Of a DNA stretch of 43,291 nt, positions 25,346-33,599 are shown one piece after another. The stretch spans positions 1 through 43,291 of the forward strand of contig JAFSGY010000026.1 in assembly GCA_017440575.1 (NCBI GenBank), read 5' to 3'. Source of the stretch: Lachnospiraceae bacterium. Lineage in GTDB: Bacteria > Bacillota > Clostridia > Lachnospirales > Lachnospiraceae. A program made the translations under genes and the position numbers. Each line of letters begins with the position of its first letter. The stretch's first letter is position 1. The notes beneath the pieces were generated by a model. The model did not search any database, was not told where the DNA came from, and worked only from the letters and a program-made list of their open reading frames with translations.

Positions 25346-25363
25346 AATGAATAATTTTTCACT
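25346..25363. promoter_or_regulatory. ARG box abutting the argG -35
   Basis: AATGAATAATTTTTCACT matches 17 of 18 positions of the box WNTGAATWWWWATTCANW. Its last base touches the -35 box of the argG promoter, so bound ArgR should block RNA polymerase. Confidence 0.65.
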
Positions 25364-25391
25364 TGATTTATATGTCGTAATGTTGTATATT
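25363..25391 (+). promoter_or_regulatory. argG promoter
   Basis: TTGATT (25363-25368), 17 nt, TATATT (25386-25391), giving a leader of about 60 nt before the ribosome-binding site AAGGAGG. Confidence 0.65.
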
Positions 25392-25458
25392 AGTTGCATG
25401 AACATAAACCGCTTTAGGTTAAAGAACTATGATACATATTATATAAGGAGGACTTATT

Positions 25459-26679
25459 ATGAAAGAAAAAGTCATTTTAGCGTATTCCGGTGGTCTTGAT
25501 ACTACCGCAATTATCCCATGGTTAAAGGAAAACTTTGATTACGAAGTAATCTGTGTTTGTATCGACTGTGGACAGGACGAGGAGCTTGACGGTCTTGAAG
25601 AAAGAGCAAAATTCTGTGGTGCAGAAAAGCTTTATATCGAAAATGTTATCGATGAGTTCTGTGATGAATATATTGTTCCATGTGTACAGGCAAATGCTAT
25701 CTATGAAAATAAATATTTATTAGGTACTTCTATGGCAAGACCTCTTATCGCTAAGAGACTTGTTGAAATCGCTAGAAAAGAAGGTGCTACTGCGATTTGT
25801 CATGGTGCTACCGGTAAGGGTAATGACCAGATTCGTTTCGAATTAGGTATTAAGGCTCTTGCTCCAGACATTAAAATTATCGCTGCATGGAGAAACGACA
25901 AGTGGACAATGGATTCCCGTGAATCTGAAATCGAATACTGTAAGGCTCATGGAATCGACCTTCCGTTCTCTGCCGACTCTTCTTACAGCCGTGACCGTAA
26001 CATCTGGCACATCAGCCATGAAGGTCTTGAGCTTGAAGATCCTGCAAACGAACCAAATTATGACCATCTTTTAGTATTAGGAACAACTCCTGAAAAGGCT
26101 CCTGAAGAAGGCGAATATGTAACCATGACCTTCGAAAAAGGTGTTCCTACTTCCGTTAATGGCAAGCAGATGAAGGTTTCTGATATTATCCGCGAATTAA
26201 ACAGACTGGGCGGAAAGCATGGTATCGGTATTGTTGATATCGTTGAAAACCGTGTTGTTGGGATGAAGTATCGTGGTGTATATGAGACTCCGGGTGGAAC
26301 AATCCTTATGGAAGCTCATCAGCAGTTAGAGGAGCTTATCCTTGACCGTGATACATACACCTTAAAGAAGGAAATGGGCAACAAGTTTGCTGACGTTGTA
26401 TACGAAGGAAAGTGGTTTACACCGAAGCGTGAAGCCATTCAGGCATTCATCGAAAAGACTCAGGAATATGTAACTGGTGAAGTTAAGTTCAAGCTTTACA
26501 AGGGTAACATCATCAAGGCTGGCGAAACAAGCCCATATTCTTTATATAATGAAAGCATTGCTTCCTTCACAACTGGTGACCTCTATGACCACCACGATGC
26601 AGAAGGCTTCATCAACCTCTTTGGTTTATCATGCAAGGTTCGTGCTATGAAGCTTCAGGAAGTTGAAAACAACAAATAA
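25459..26679 (+). CDS. argG: argininosuccinate synthase
   Basis: A 406-aa ligase joining citrulline and aspartate with ATP. The N-terminal PP-loop is [61 protein letters not shown] and [20 protein letters not shown] are the family's substrate and ATP-contact regions. It is the full-length bacterial type. The Shine-Dalgarno AAGGAGG lies 8 nt upstream. No argH follows; a DUF1294 gene and a LytTR regulator come next on the same strand. Confidence 0.97.
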   Translation: MKEKVILAYSGGLDTTAIIPWLKENFDYEVICVCIDCGQDEELDGLEERAKFCGAEKLYIENVIDEFCDEYIVPCVQANAIYENKYLLGTSMARPLIAKRLVEIARKEGATAICHGATGKGNDQIRFELGIKALAPDIKIIAAWRNDKWTMDSRESEIEYCKAHGIDLPFSADSSYSRDRNIWHISHEGLELEDPANEPNYDHLLVLGTTPEKAPEEGEYVTMTFEKGVPTSVNGKQMKVSDIIRELNRLGGKHGIGIVDIVENRVVGMKYRGVYETPGGTILMEAHQQLEELILDRDTYTLKKEMGNKFADVVYEGKWFTPKREAIQAFIEKTQEYVTGEVKFKLYKGNIIKAGETSPYSLYNESIASFTTGDLYDHHDAEGFINLFGLSCKVRAMKLQEVENNK

Positions 26680-26709
26680 TCATACTATATGCATAAAGGA
26701 TAAAAACAA

Positions 26710-27003
26710 ATGATTGTAATCGGTATCATCGCAGGCTATCTTGCCGTGTTGAACCTGATTGGCCTTGCCTTAATGGGTATTGATAAAAGACGTGCTGTGA
26801 AAAAGCTTTGGCGTATTCCAGAATCCACGCTTTTTATCATTGCCCTGATTGGCGGCAGTATCGGTTCCATCATAGGCATGAGGGTATTTCATCACAAAAC
26901 TAGACATTGGTATTTTGTTTATGGTATGCCGGCTATTTTGCTCTTACAGATTGCCGCAGTCATAGTTCTTATCTATTCACCGTTGCAGTTTACCATCATG
27001 TAG
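26710..27003 (+). CDS. DUF1294 membrane protein
   Basis: A 97-aa protein with three hydrophobic segments (about 3-23, 42-60, 73-93). LMGIDKRRAVKKLWRIPESTLFIIALIGGSIGSIIGMRVFHHKTRHWYFVYGMP is the DUF1294 signature. Function unknown. It starts 30 nt after argG with only a weak Shine-Dalgarno (AAAGGA), so it is probably translated from the argG transcript. Confidence 0.9.
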   Translation: MIVIGIIAGYLAVLNLIGLALMGIDKRRAVKKLWRIPESTLFIIALIGGSIGSIIGMRVFHHKTRHWYFVYGMPAILLLQIAAVIVLIYSPLQFTIM

Positions 27004-27049
27004 TTCACAATTCGGGACTGCAAGATTTAGAAAGATTGGAGAAAATCAT

Positions 27050-27763
27050 ATGCATATCGCAATTTGTGACGATAATGTTGCAGACAGAAAGCATCTGGAA
27101 CGTTTACTTTCCAGAGAATCAGACAAACGTGCAGGTACACCAAATATTCTGTATGTGGATTCTTATGGCGACAAGGAACATTTCCTTCGTAATCCCTTAA
27201 TGTATGATATGATTTTTATGGATATGACAGCTACCCCTACGGTTGCTGAGGAGATTATCCAGAAGCTGGTTCAGATGGGGCTTAAGGCGCCGTTGGTACT
27301 CTATTCTTCTAAGATTGATTATACATTGTTACCCAATCTACCGGAAACAGTCATACATATGCAAAAGCCTTATATTTCCGAACCACTCCCAGAGCTATTA
27401 AAGCTTGGTGATGCTCATGTGCTCGGGAATGTAGAAACAATTGCAGTTCCCTGTGAAGATGGGATTCAATACATTCCAAAAGATGATATTTATTACTGCA
27501 TGCCGATACATTCAGGCTATACACTCGTTTTAACGGATGGCACACAGAAAAATATCACAATTGATATTAGTGACTTTCAGGTTCTGACTCAGCCCTACAA
27601 GGAGTTTATCAGAATCAATAAGAAACATATTGTCAATATGCGATATGTCATCATGGTTAGTCCAATCTCTATATTAATGCAGGACTACCAACGCTTTAAG
27701 ATATCTCCATTTCGTTACGCAGAGTTTAAAAATTTAAAGCTTGAAATAGATGAGATTTCATAA
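27050..27763 (+). CDS. orphan response regulator with LytTR domain
   Basis: A 237-aa protein. The receiver-like half (1-120) keeps CDDN at 6-9, an Asp in MIFMDMTATP near residue 63 and a Lys in MQKPYIS, but the segments between are diverged and shortened. The LytTR domain (about 130-235) has IQYIPKDDIYYCMPIHSGYTLVLTDG and FIRINKKHIVNMRYV. No histidine kinase is adjacent. The Shine-Dalgarno is TTGGAGA. It is the last gene before a strong terminator, after argG and DUF1294. Targets are unknown. Confidence 0.82.
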   Translation: MHIAICDDNVADRKHLERLLSRESDKRAGTPNILYVDSYGDKEHFLRNPLMYDMIFMDMTATPTVAEEIIQKLVQMGLKAPLVLYSSKIDYTLLPNLPETVIHMQKPYISEPLPELLKLGDAHVLGNVETIAVPCEDGIQYIPKDDIYYCMPIHSGYTLVLTDGTQKNITIDISDFQVLTQPYKEFIRINKKHIVNMRYVIMVSPISILMQDYQRFKISPFRYAEFKNLKLEIDEIS

Positions 27764-27797
27764 AAAAACGTAGGTTTCCCACGAAACCTACGTTTTT
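27764..27797. terminator. bidirectional rho-independent terminator
   Basis: Perfect 15-bp arms, AAAAACGTAGGTTTC and GAAACCTACGTTTTT, with loop CCAC. It serves the LytTR gene on the plus strand and DegV on the minus strand. Confidence 0.9.
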
Positions 27798-27824
27798 CTA
27801 TTTTAAACAGACAAGATATAAGCT

Positions 27825-28664
27825 TTATAATGTTACGATAATACCACCATCATTGGCATACAAACTACTCAAGCCCGCCATATCAATAACCAGAATCTCT
27901 TTTACCAGCATTTTTCCTTCCAACTGTTCCTTTACAAGCTGTGCCCTTTCCGGTGCATTACAGTGTGAAATCATAATTCTCTTCTTCTCTGGCTCTACAG
28001 CTTCCTTCATGACCAGCTCTGCCATTTTTGCAAGTGCTTTCTTAATGCCAACTGACTGTCCTCGTTGCACAATAGTTCCGTCATCGGCTCCCATAACCGG
28101 CTTAATACTTAATGTTGATGCAACTAAGGCCTTTACCCTTGACATTCTACCATTTTTTCTCAAAGTATCCAAATTATCAAGCACGAAATACGTATTCAAA
28201 TTCTTAACAAATTCTTCTATTTTTCCTATAATCTCCTCAAAGGAAAGTCCTGCTTCTTCTAACTCCATCAGCTTTAACGCAATCTGTGTCTCGCCACAGG
28301 AAGCAGACTTGGAATCTACTACATAAATATTTTTCTCTCCATATGCCTCATGGTAAAGATTCTTACCAAGCATAGCACTGTTATAGCTGCCACTTAAATG
28401 AGATGATAAGGTTATAACATAGACATTATCCGCATCTGTCTGATATGCCTGCATATAGCGCTCCGGTGAAGGACATGCTGACTTTGCACATACAGGGCTC
28501 TTTGCTACAATCTCTAAAAACTCCTTCTGATCAAAATTCTCATCATCTTCTTTTTCATATACTTCACCAACAATTAAAGTCAATGGAACACTCTCAAATC
28601 TAGCATCTTTTTTTAAATCTATCGGTAATTCACAACAACTATCTACTACAATTTTATAGCTCAT
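27825..28664 (-). CDS. DegV family fatty-acid-binding protein
   Basis: A 279-aa protein of the DegV/FakB fold, which holds a fatty acid and presents it to a kinase. Start MSYKIVVDSCCELPIDLKKDARFESVPLTLIV is typical, with SCCELP as the phosphate/head-group loop. VITLSSHLSGSYNSAMLG and VVDSKSASCGETQIALKL are the other family signatures, and the C-terminus is LYANDGGIIVTL. The start at 28664 has AGAGGT upstream; ten extra N-terminal residues of the open frame lie before it. It is a single gene. Confidence 0.92.
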   Translation of the reverse strand: MSYKIVVDSCCELPIDLKKDARFESVPLTLIVGEVYEKEDDENFDQKEFLEIVAKSPVCAKSACPSPERYMQAYQTDADNVYVITLSSHLSGSYNSAMLGKNLYHEAYGEKNIYVVDSKSASCGETQIALKLMELEEAGLSFEEIIGKIEEFVKNLNTYFVLDNLDTLRKNGRMSRVKALVASTLSIKPVMGADDGTIVQRGQSVGIKKALAKMAELVMKEAVEPEKKRIMISHCNAPERAQLVKEQLEGKMLVKEILVIDMAGLSSLYANDGGIIVTL

Positions 28665-28851
28665 TTCTATACCTCTTGCATTATTTTTTACCATTTTATG
28701 TAGTTTTTATTACTACGTAATATGTTAACATATATCTATATATTTGAAAAGAGGTTTTATTTAAAAACTTCCAACTCTATGAAAAATAATTTACATAACC
28801 CCGTATTTCGTTATATACTAATACATATCAAGATTCGAAAAGGAGCTTTTT

Positions 28852-29355
28852 ATGATTGCTTTACAGATAAAAAACACCAAAAATGTTATGAATACCCTGC
28901 TTGTTTCTGAGCAGTTTGATTCCTTTCAGGTAGATGAGGCATCCATTACTACCTTTAATACCTTTCATATTGATGGACATATTGTAAAAAGCTTTTTTAC
29001 ATCGGAAGAAATCGACAATATGGAGCAGGGGCTTCCTGAGTTCTCACTTTGGAAGGATATTCGACCTATTTGTTTCCAGTTAATCAAGGGAAAAAAGACA
29101 CCTGTATCCTTTCGTGTGATTCTGCACGCTTCCCCTTCTCTGGTTGCAAGCATTGCTTCCCACCCAGACTGTGAAGTCAGCGCAGACCTGATTCGTTCAC
29201 TAGTATTGAATATCCGCTATGACAACGGACATGTAACCTGTGTAACCGGAACTTCCTTTACCACTTTCCTTATGGATAAAACCACAGATGCCGTCTGGGA
29301 TAAATACATCCGCCAGCTCTTTAACCGCTTACAGCTTGACTTCGAGGAAGTTTAA
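28852..29355 (+). CDS. DUF5721 protein
   Basis: A 167-aa soluble protein starting MIALQIKNTKNVMNTLLVSEQFDSF. It resembles the DUF5721 family of Lachnospiraceae, with FHIDGHIVKSFFTSEEI, RPICFQLIKGKKTPVSFRVIL and LVLNIRYDNGHVTCVTGTSF. No membrane segment or catalytic motif is seen, and function is unknown. AAAGGAG lies 8 nt upstream of the ATG. It is a single gene ending at a shared terminator with spoVAE. Confidence 0.75.
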   Translation: MIALQIKNTKNVMNTLLVSEQFDSFQVDEASITTFNTFHIDGHIVKSFFTSEEIDNMEQGLPEFSLWKDIRPICFQLIKGKKTPVSFRVILHASPSLVASIASHPDCEVSADLIRSLVLNIRYDNGHVTCVTGTSFTTFLMDKTTDAVWDKYIRQLFNRLQLDFEEV

Positions 29356-29387
29356 ACTTTTACCGCTATTTGCTTAAGATATAAAAA

Positions 29388-29426
29388 GACCATTATCAGC
29401 TATTTATAACATAACCGATAATGGTC
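29388..29426. terminator. bidirectional terminator between DUF5721 and spoVAE
   Basis: Ten-bp arms GACCATTATC and GATAATGGTC with a 19-nt loop. TTCTTT follows on the plus strand and TTTTTA on the minus strand. Confidence 0.75.
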
Positions 29427-29430
29427 TTCT

Positions 29431-29790
29431 TTATGCTTTTTTTACCTTTGATTTAAAAATCAGACTGGCTAGATAGCCAAAAATCAGTGCTGCAGAACAT
29501 CCTACTGCTCCATTAGTAAATCCACCTTTAAACAGTCCTATAAATCCATCTTTATCTACAGCTTCCTTGATTCCCTCCATCAATATGTTTCCATATCCAA
29601 GAAGTGGAACCGTCGCTCCTGCTCCTGCATATTCTGCAAATGGCTCATACCAGCCAAAAAAACTAATAACTGCGCCTAAACATACCAGCAGTACCATAAC
29701 ACGCCCCGGCAGCATTTTTGTACGGTCAAGAAGAATCTGAGCTAACGCACAAATCAGCCCTCCAACCCAAAAGGCATTCACATAATCCAT
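29431..29790 (-). CDS. spoVAE: stage V sporulation protein AE
   Basis: A 119-aa membrane protein of the SpoVAE type, part of the channel that moves Ca-dipicolinate into the developing spore. Four hydrophobic segments are present. The signature is FWVGGLICALAQILLDRTKMLPGRVMVLLVCLGAVI, with AGAGATVPLLGYGN and GGFTNGAVGCSAALIFGY. The start at 29790 (MDYVNAFW) has AAAGGG 9 nt upstream; an earlier ATG touches that site. spoVAC and spoVAD are not adjacent: spoVAD is 5 kb away on the same strand. Confidence 0.93.
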   Translation of the reverse strand: MDYVNAFWVGGLICALAQILLDRTKMLPGRVMVLLVCLGAVISFFGWYEPFAEYAGAGATVPLLGYGNILMEGIKEAVDKDGFIGLFKGGFTNGAVGCSAALIFGYLASLIFKSKVKKA

Positions 29791-29828
29791 CTCATACATC
29801 CCTTTCTGATATAATATATCCTTAACGG

Positions 29829-29857
29829 TAGTATGTGGATTTATGCCTGAAATATAC
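29829..29857 (-). promoter_or_regulatory. candidate sigma-G promoter for spoVAE
   Basis: On the minus strand, GTATA (29853-29857), 17 nt, CATACTA (29829-29835). This fits the forespore sigma-G pattern GYATR-N17-CATNMTA. It overlaps the last codons of aroK and would start transcripts about 30 nt before spoVAE. Confidence 0.55.
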
Positions 29858-30338
29858 GAGCAATCTCGCTAACAATCTCACGAATATTTTTATTTTCACA
29901 ATCTATCGTGAGATTCGCATATTTTTCATATAAAGGGGTTCTTTCCTGATATAAATCCATCAGAGTCTGCCCATCCTTCAAGGCTACACCGCGCTGTGCC
30001 AAATCTCCCAAACGGTCATCAATGCTTTCGTAGGAAAGCTTCAGATAACATACCGTTCCAATCTGGCTTAGATGCTCCATGGCATTTTTTCCATATACAA
30101 CACTACCACCTGTTGCAATGATTGTATTCTTCGGATTAATGCCCGCATTTACTCTGTCCTCGACTTCCAGAAAACCTTCCGTTCCTTTTTCCTCAATGAT
30201 TTTGTGAAGTGTTTTCCCTTCCTGCTCCTGAATCACTAAGTCAGAATCCATAAAAGACATGCCCATTCTCTTGGCAAGCACAACACCAACCGTACTTTTT
30301 CCCGCTCCAGGCATACCAATTAAAACTATATTTTTCAT
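29841..30338 (-). CDS. aroK: shikimate kinase
   Basis: A 165-aa P-loop kinase phosphorylating shikimate in the aromatic amino-acid pathway. Walker A is GMPGAGKST (8-16). SFMDSDLVIQEQEGKTLHKIIEEKGTEGFLEVE contains the shikimate-binding Asp. ATGGSVVY is the GGG-type Walker B region, and LAQRGVALKDGQTLMDLYQERTPLYEKYANLTID forms the lid and C-terminal helix. No other aromatic pathway genes are adjacent. It lies 12 nt after ridA. Confidence 0.94.
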   Translation of the reverse strand: MKNIVLIGMPGAGKSTVGVVLAKRMGMSFMDSDLVIQEQEGKTLHKIIEEKGTEGFLEVEDRVNAGINPKNTIIATGGSVVYGKNAMEHLSQIGTVCYLKLSYESIDDRLGDLAQRGVALKDGQTLMDLYQERTPLYEKYANLTIDCENKNIREIVSEIARIFQA

Positions 30339-30350
30339 ACCAATACCTGT

Positions 30351-30728
30351 TTATTTTAAGTACGCAATTACTTCTACTTCACAAAGAACACCCTTTGGAA
30401 GATCCTTTACTGCAACACAGCTTCTTGCTGGCTTTTCAGTAAAATACTTTGCATACACTTCATTAAATGCTGCAAAATCTGCAATTTCAGCAAGAAAACA
30501 GGTAGTCTTCACTACATTATCATAAGATACTCCTGCTTCCTTTAATATCTCGCCAACATTCTTCATAGACTGCTCAGCCTGTTCTGTAATTCCAACTGCC
30601 TCTACATTGCCAGTTGCCGGATTAATTGGAATCTGACCTGACGCAAATAAAAAATCTCCTGCAACTACTGCCTGTGAATATGGTCCGATTGCAGCTGGTG
30701 CTTTTTCTGTACTAATCTTCTTTAACAT
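30351..30728 (-). CDS. ridA: RidA family enamine/imine deaminase
   Basis: A 125-aa trimeric Rid protein that hydrolyses reactive enamines such as 2-aminoacrylate. LKKISTEKAPAAIGPYSQAVVAGDFLFASGQIPINPATG is the N-terminal signature. VVKTTCFLAEIADFAAFNEVYAKYF and KPARSCVAVKDLPKGVLCEVEVIAYL include the active-site Arg (RSCV) and Glu (CEVE). The start at 30728 has AAAGGAGAA upstream. The preceding gene ends 17 nt away. Confidence 0.94.
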   Translation of the reverse strand: MLKKISTEKAPAAIGPYSQAVVAGDFLFASGQIPINPATGNVEAVGITEQAEQSMKNVGEILKEAGVSYDNVVKTTCFLAEIADFAAFNEVYAKYFTEKPARSCVAVKDLPKGVLCEVEVIAYLK

Positions 30729-30745
30729 AATCATTTTCTCCTTTA

Positions 30746-30976
30746 TCATTCTTCGAACTCAACTGTTACATAAAATCCACGCTCATTTTCAATGACTGAC
30801 AATACCTTACCGCTTCTGGCATGAAGCCGTTCACGAAACGGAATATTTCCTGACATAGCAAGCGCCGGATCAATGGTGTAGTAATAATTACTTGGCAAAA
30901 CACCTTCGGTAATCGTAACCACATCACCTTCCGTGATTAATCCCGGGCGTTCCATTTTAAATTCCATTTGACGCAT
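30746..30976 (-). CDS. small conserved-looking protein upstream of ridA, unknown function
   Basis: A 76-aa soluble protein, MRQMEFKMERPGLITEGDVVTITEG and LPSNYYYTIDPALAMSGNIPFRERLHARSGKVLSVIENERGFYVTVEF. It looks like a small beta-barrel; the alternating hydrophobic strands and RSGKVLSVIENERGFYVTVEF resemble an SH3- or KOW-like fold. I do not recognise the family. GAGGG lies 7 nt upstream of the ATG. It is probably cotranscribed with ridA, aroK and perhaps spoVAE. Confidence 0.7.
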   Translation of the reverse strand: MRQMEFKMERPGLITEGDVVTITEGVLPSNYYYTIDPALAMSGNIPFRERLHARSGKVLSVIENERGFYVTVEFEE

Positions 30977-30991
30977 CTAACATCCCTCTTC

Positions 30992-31018
30992 GTAACTATT
31001 CAGTACCTTCATAATTAC
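30992..31018. repeat. 27-bp dispersed palindromic element, copy B
   Basis: Arms GTAACTAT and ATAATTAC with 11-nt centre TCAGTACCTTC; one pair is G-U on the minus-strand RNA. Confidence 0.6.
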
Positions 31019-31077
31019 TCCCTTTTCATTATATACAATCATGCTTCAAGAACCGAAAAAAGTCAAGCTAAACGCAA

Positions 31078-31107
31078 AAAAACCCATCGTCAATACAATG
31101 GGTTTTT
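31078..31107 (-). terminator. terminator of the coiled-coil gene
   Basis: Arms AAAAACCCAT and ATGGGTTTTT with a 10-nt loop, about 70 nt after the stop at 31176. Confidence 0.75.
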
Positions 31108-31175
31108 ATCAGTATCACTTTTCCCCGTTTTACAGCAGGCTCTGATATAATGTTATATCGGATTTTAATTAGATA

Positions 31176-31727
31176 TCAGATGGCAATGTCGAGTCTTGTT
31201 CTCGCTATGCCTGCCTTTTGCTGATTCTTCACCATGAACAACGCTGTTGCTGATCTGTGATAAACAGCCGCTTCGCTGATTGTTCTAGTAAGATCATTGA
31301 TTTTCTGGGAAAGCTGGGCATTATCATACTTTGTAAAGGATATTCCGTCACCATTCACACGGTTGAGTTCATTGGTCAGCTTCTTAATCTCTCCCTGGAA
31401 ATTGAGTCTGTCCTGTATAGAGAAATTTCCATTGATAACCTGGCTGGACAATCCTTCCATCTTCTTCATCATTTCCTCGATTTCAGACTCAGTTGCTAAT
31501 TCACTTTCCTGCTGAGCTGCCAGTTGTTCCTGACGAAGACTTTTTCTCATCCCTGCTGCTGAAATGGATACCTTCACAGATTCTTCTGCCTGTTCCAGCT
31601 TCTTTTCCGCTTCAACAGTTTCCACCTTTTTTGCCTGCTCTCTCTGATTCCCATCAGATCCCATGTTATCCACTGCGATTGCTGCTGAATTAAGCTGCAA
31701 TGTCACACCAGCACTTTTAACCTCCAT
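31176..31727 (-). CDS. coiled-coil protein with flagellin-like segment
   Basis: A 183-aa soluble protein without a signal peptide. Residues 30-85 are a charged coiled coil rich in Glu, Lys and Gln. Residues 95-150, VINGNFSIQDRLNFQGEIKKLTNELNRVNGDGISFTKYDNAQL, follow the pattern of the flagellin N-terminal helix that reads 'DRxxxQxEIxxLxxEIdRI...T.F'. The C-terminus is MVKNQQKAGIARTRLDIAI. It is not a full flagellin. A role in the flagellum or its export is possible but not shown. The upstream region has a sigma-D-like promoter. Confidence 0.65.
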   Translation of the reverse strand: MEVKSAGVTLQLNSAAIAVDNMGSDGNQREQAKKVETVEAEKKLEQAEESVKVSISAAGMRKSLRQEQLAAQQESELATESEIEEMMKKMEGLSSQVINGNFSIQDRLNFQGEIKKLTNELNRVNGDGISFTKYDNAQLSQKINDLTRTISEAAVYHRSATALFMVKNQQKAGIARTRLDIAI

Positions 31728-31751
31728 ACATTACTCCTTTCCCTTATATAC

Positions 31752-31777
31752 CGTGCAGACCCCCTCTTGCCTGCACG
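31752..31777. repeat. GC-rich hairpin in the leader of the coiled-coil gene
   Basis: Arms CGTGCAG and CTGCACG with 12-nt loop ACCCCCTCTTGC. The end of the loop, CCTCTTGC, also occurs in the second hairpin at 3667-3701. Confidence 0.5.
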
Positions 31778-31793
31778 CCTTTATAAGCAAATA

Positions 31794-31820
31794 GTAACTA
31801 TTTAGTGTCTTCATAGTTAC
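31794..31820. repeat. 27-bp dispersed palindromic element, copy C
   Basis: Perfect arms GTAACTAT and ATAGTTAC with 11-nt centre TTAGTGTCTTC. Relative to copy A the stem has paired base changes that keep base pairing. Confidence 0.6.
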
Positions 31821-31882
31821 GACATATACTTATGTTGTTATTTTATGACTGTATTCTATGTTAACTATTCCCTATGTAATGT

Positions 31883-31909
31883 ATATCGGTAAAAGTTGTC
31901 ATAACATTA
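31883..31909 (-). promoter_or_regulatory. sigma-D (FliA-type) promoter candidate
   Basis: On the minus strand, TAAT (31906-31909), 15 nt, ACCGATAT (31883-31890). The sigma-D pattern is TAAA-N15-GCCGATAT, so 10 of 12 bases fit. The leader to the coiled-coil gene would be about 150 nt and include the hairpins at 31752-31820. Confidence 0.4.
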
Positions 31910-31963
31910 TACCTATTTTCTATTTTTTTAAATATTTTATTTTTTTCACACAAATATGCGTTC

Positions 31964-33541
31964 TTAATCCATTATCCACAACCTTTCTGCTAATCCACGA
32001 CTCAGATTCCAGCTTCGGATATTCATATCTGACGTTTCTTCTTCAATTCTTTCTTCATATTTTATCAAAGCACCTGCCACTTGCGCTTTTTTCTCCTGCG
32101 GGTATTCCTCTGTCAGAAGTTCCCAAACAGCTGGTGCCGCATCGGTTGAAAGATTTCTTGTCAAGTACCACAAGTCTGTTTCTTCACCTTGCTCAAACTG
32201 ACTAATATTATATTTTGCTATCCAATAATCAGGATGCACTGTGGCAAAGGCAAGATAACCAATTACTACCGTCACAAGCATAAAGCGAAATAAGCCAAAT
32301 TCCTGACACCAGATATACCGCATTACACCAACCAGAAGTACGGCAATCATAAACAATGCCCACAATACAAATACTCTAAGGAAGGTTAACTGATATGTAT
32401 TAATGTAAAGAAGCATACGATAGGCACTGGATGCCACCATGATATATGTACATGCCGATATAAGGGTCAATAATGCCTGAAGCCATTTGTTTTTTTGAAA
32501 AAATGACGTAACAAAAAGTACTAAGCAGATATTGAATATGCATACAAATAGTAGCTGGAAAAATCCCTGTCTTGCATAACTGGCATAGGTATAGCCTTCT
32601 GGAAGCTCCATCCATCCAAGAAATAGTCCAAAAATCTGAATTCCACAAAACAGACAATATACCACTGTAATCAGACTTAAAAAGGCTATTGCAATAAAAG
32701 AATCCCATTCTATTGCTGTTGTTTTTACTGCATTTTCTATGTAACTACGCTTTCCACTATAAGTCAACAAACCATACATACCGACAAAGCTACAGGCAAG
32801 CATCCACAGTATTCCACCCAAATCACCACTTGTCAAAAATTCCGGCAGACTCCATGAAAACAGGGTATCCCACACATTACAAATCATCTCATAAAATAAT
32901 GCATCAGCACTTCCTAGCAGAATCATCAAAACAAATAAAACCGGAATGCTAAGTCCTACACCAAGCACTCCATATGTCAGCTTTCTCTTACGCTCTTTCT
33001 GCTCTGGTGTTATTTCCTTACGCCGTTCTGCCAGCTTATAATTCCAATATCCATCCTCAAAAGGTCTGTAAATCTGCGAAATACTACCAAAAAGCAAATG
33101 CATTAGCGCCTTTCCCCATGTACCAAGCTTCCAACAAATACTAGCATGATAGCTTTGCAGAATCAGCACTCCCAAAAGAAATACTATGAGCAAACGATTA
33201 AAGAAAATCAATACACCGGAATCAGTCATACAATTAAGAATTCCTGTCAGTATCAAAGCTCCTGTTAAAAGCCTCTTGTCTTTTGCGGCAGTAGCCCCAA
33301 ACCTTTTGAAATAATAACACAAAAAGTAGAGGGTTCCGCCTATAAGAAAAGGGTAGGTGATCCCCGACTTATTCTGATACAGACAAAATGTATACAACAA
33401 TGCATAGAAAAAACAACCTGCTGACAGCATTTTAAAACGTGCTGCTCCCTCCTTTTGCTCCTCACTCACCTGCTGTTCCTGAATTTTTGGCGCACTTTCA
33501 CAAGCCTGCTGTAACGGCAGACTATTTAACTGATTATCCAT
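31964..33541 (-). CDS. DUF4173/DUF4153-type polytopic membrane protein
   Basis: A 525-aa protein with a 45-residue Gln/Glu-rich cytoplasmic head and about eleven membrane helices. YASYARQGFFQLLFVCIFNICLVLF is the DUF4173 signature, after an amphipathic loop FEDGYWNYKLAERRKEITPEQKERKRK. The C-terminal 100 residues are soluble and charged (LSTDAAPAVWELLTEEYPQEKKAQ). Function unknown. The downstream order on this strand leaves it as the last gene after the DUF2975/XRE pair, 58 nt from the XRE stop. Confidence 0.85.
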   Translation of the reverse strand: MDNQLNSLPLQQACESAPKIQEQQVSEEQKEGAARFKMLSAGCFFYALLYTFCLYQNKSGITYPFLIGGTLYFLCYYFKRFGATAAKDKRLLTGALILTGILNCMTDSGVLIFFNRLLIVFLLGVLILQSYHASICWKLGTWGKALMHLLFGSISQIYRPFEDGYWNYKLAERRKEITPEQKERKRKLTYGVLGVGLSIPVLFVLMILLGSADALFYEMICNVWDTLFSWSLPEFLTSGDLGGILWMLACSFVGMYGLLTYSGKRSYIENAVKTTAIEWDSFIAIAFLSLITVVYCLFCGIQIFGLFLGWMELPEGYTYASYARQGFFQLLFVCIFNICLVLFVTSFFQKNKWLQALLTLISACTYIMVASSAYRMLLYINTYQLTFLRVFVLWALFMIAVLLVGVMRYIWCQEFGLFRFMLVTVVIGYLAFATVHPDYWIAKYNISQFEQGEETDLWYLTRNLSTDAAPAVWELLTEEYPQEKKAQVAGALIKYEERIEEETSDMNIRSWNLSRGLAERLWIMD

Positions 33542-33599
33542 ATTTAACCTCTTTTCTTATTTGATTTCTCCTGCTGAACTAGCAGGGCTAAAGATTACG

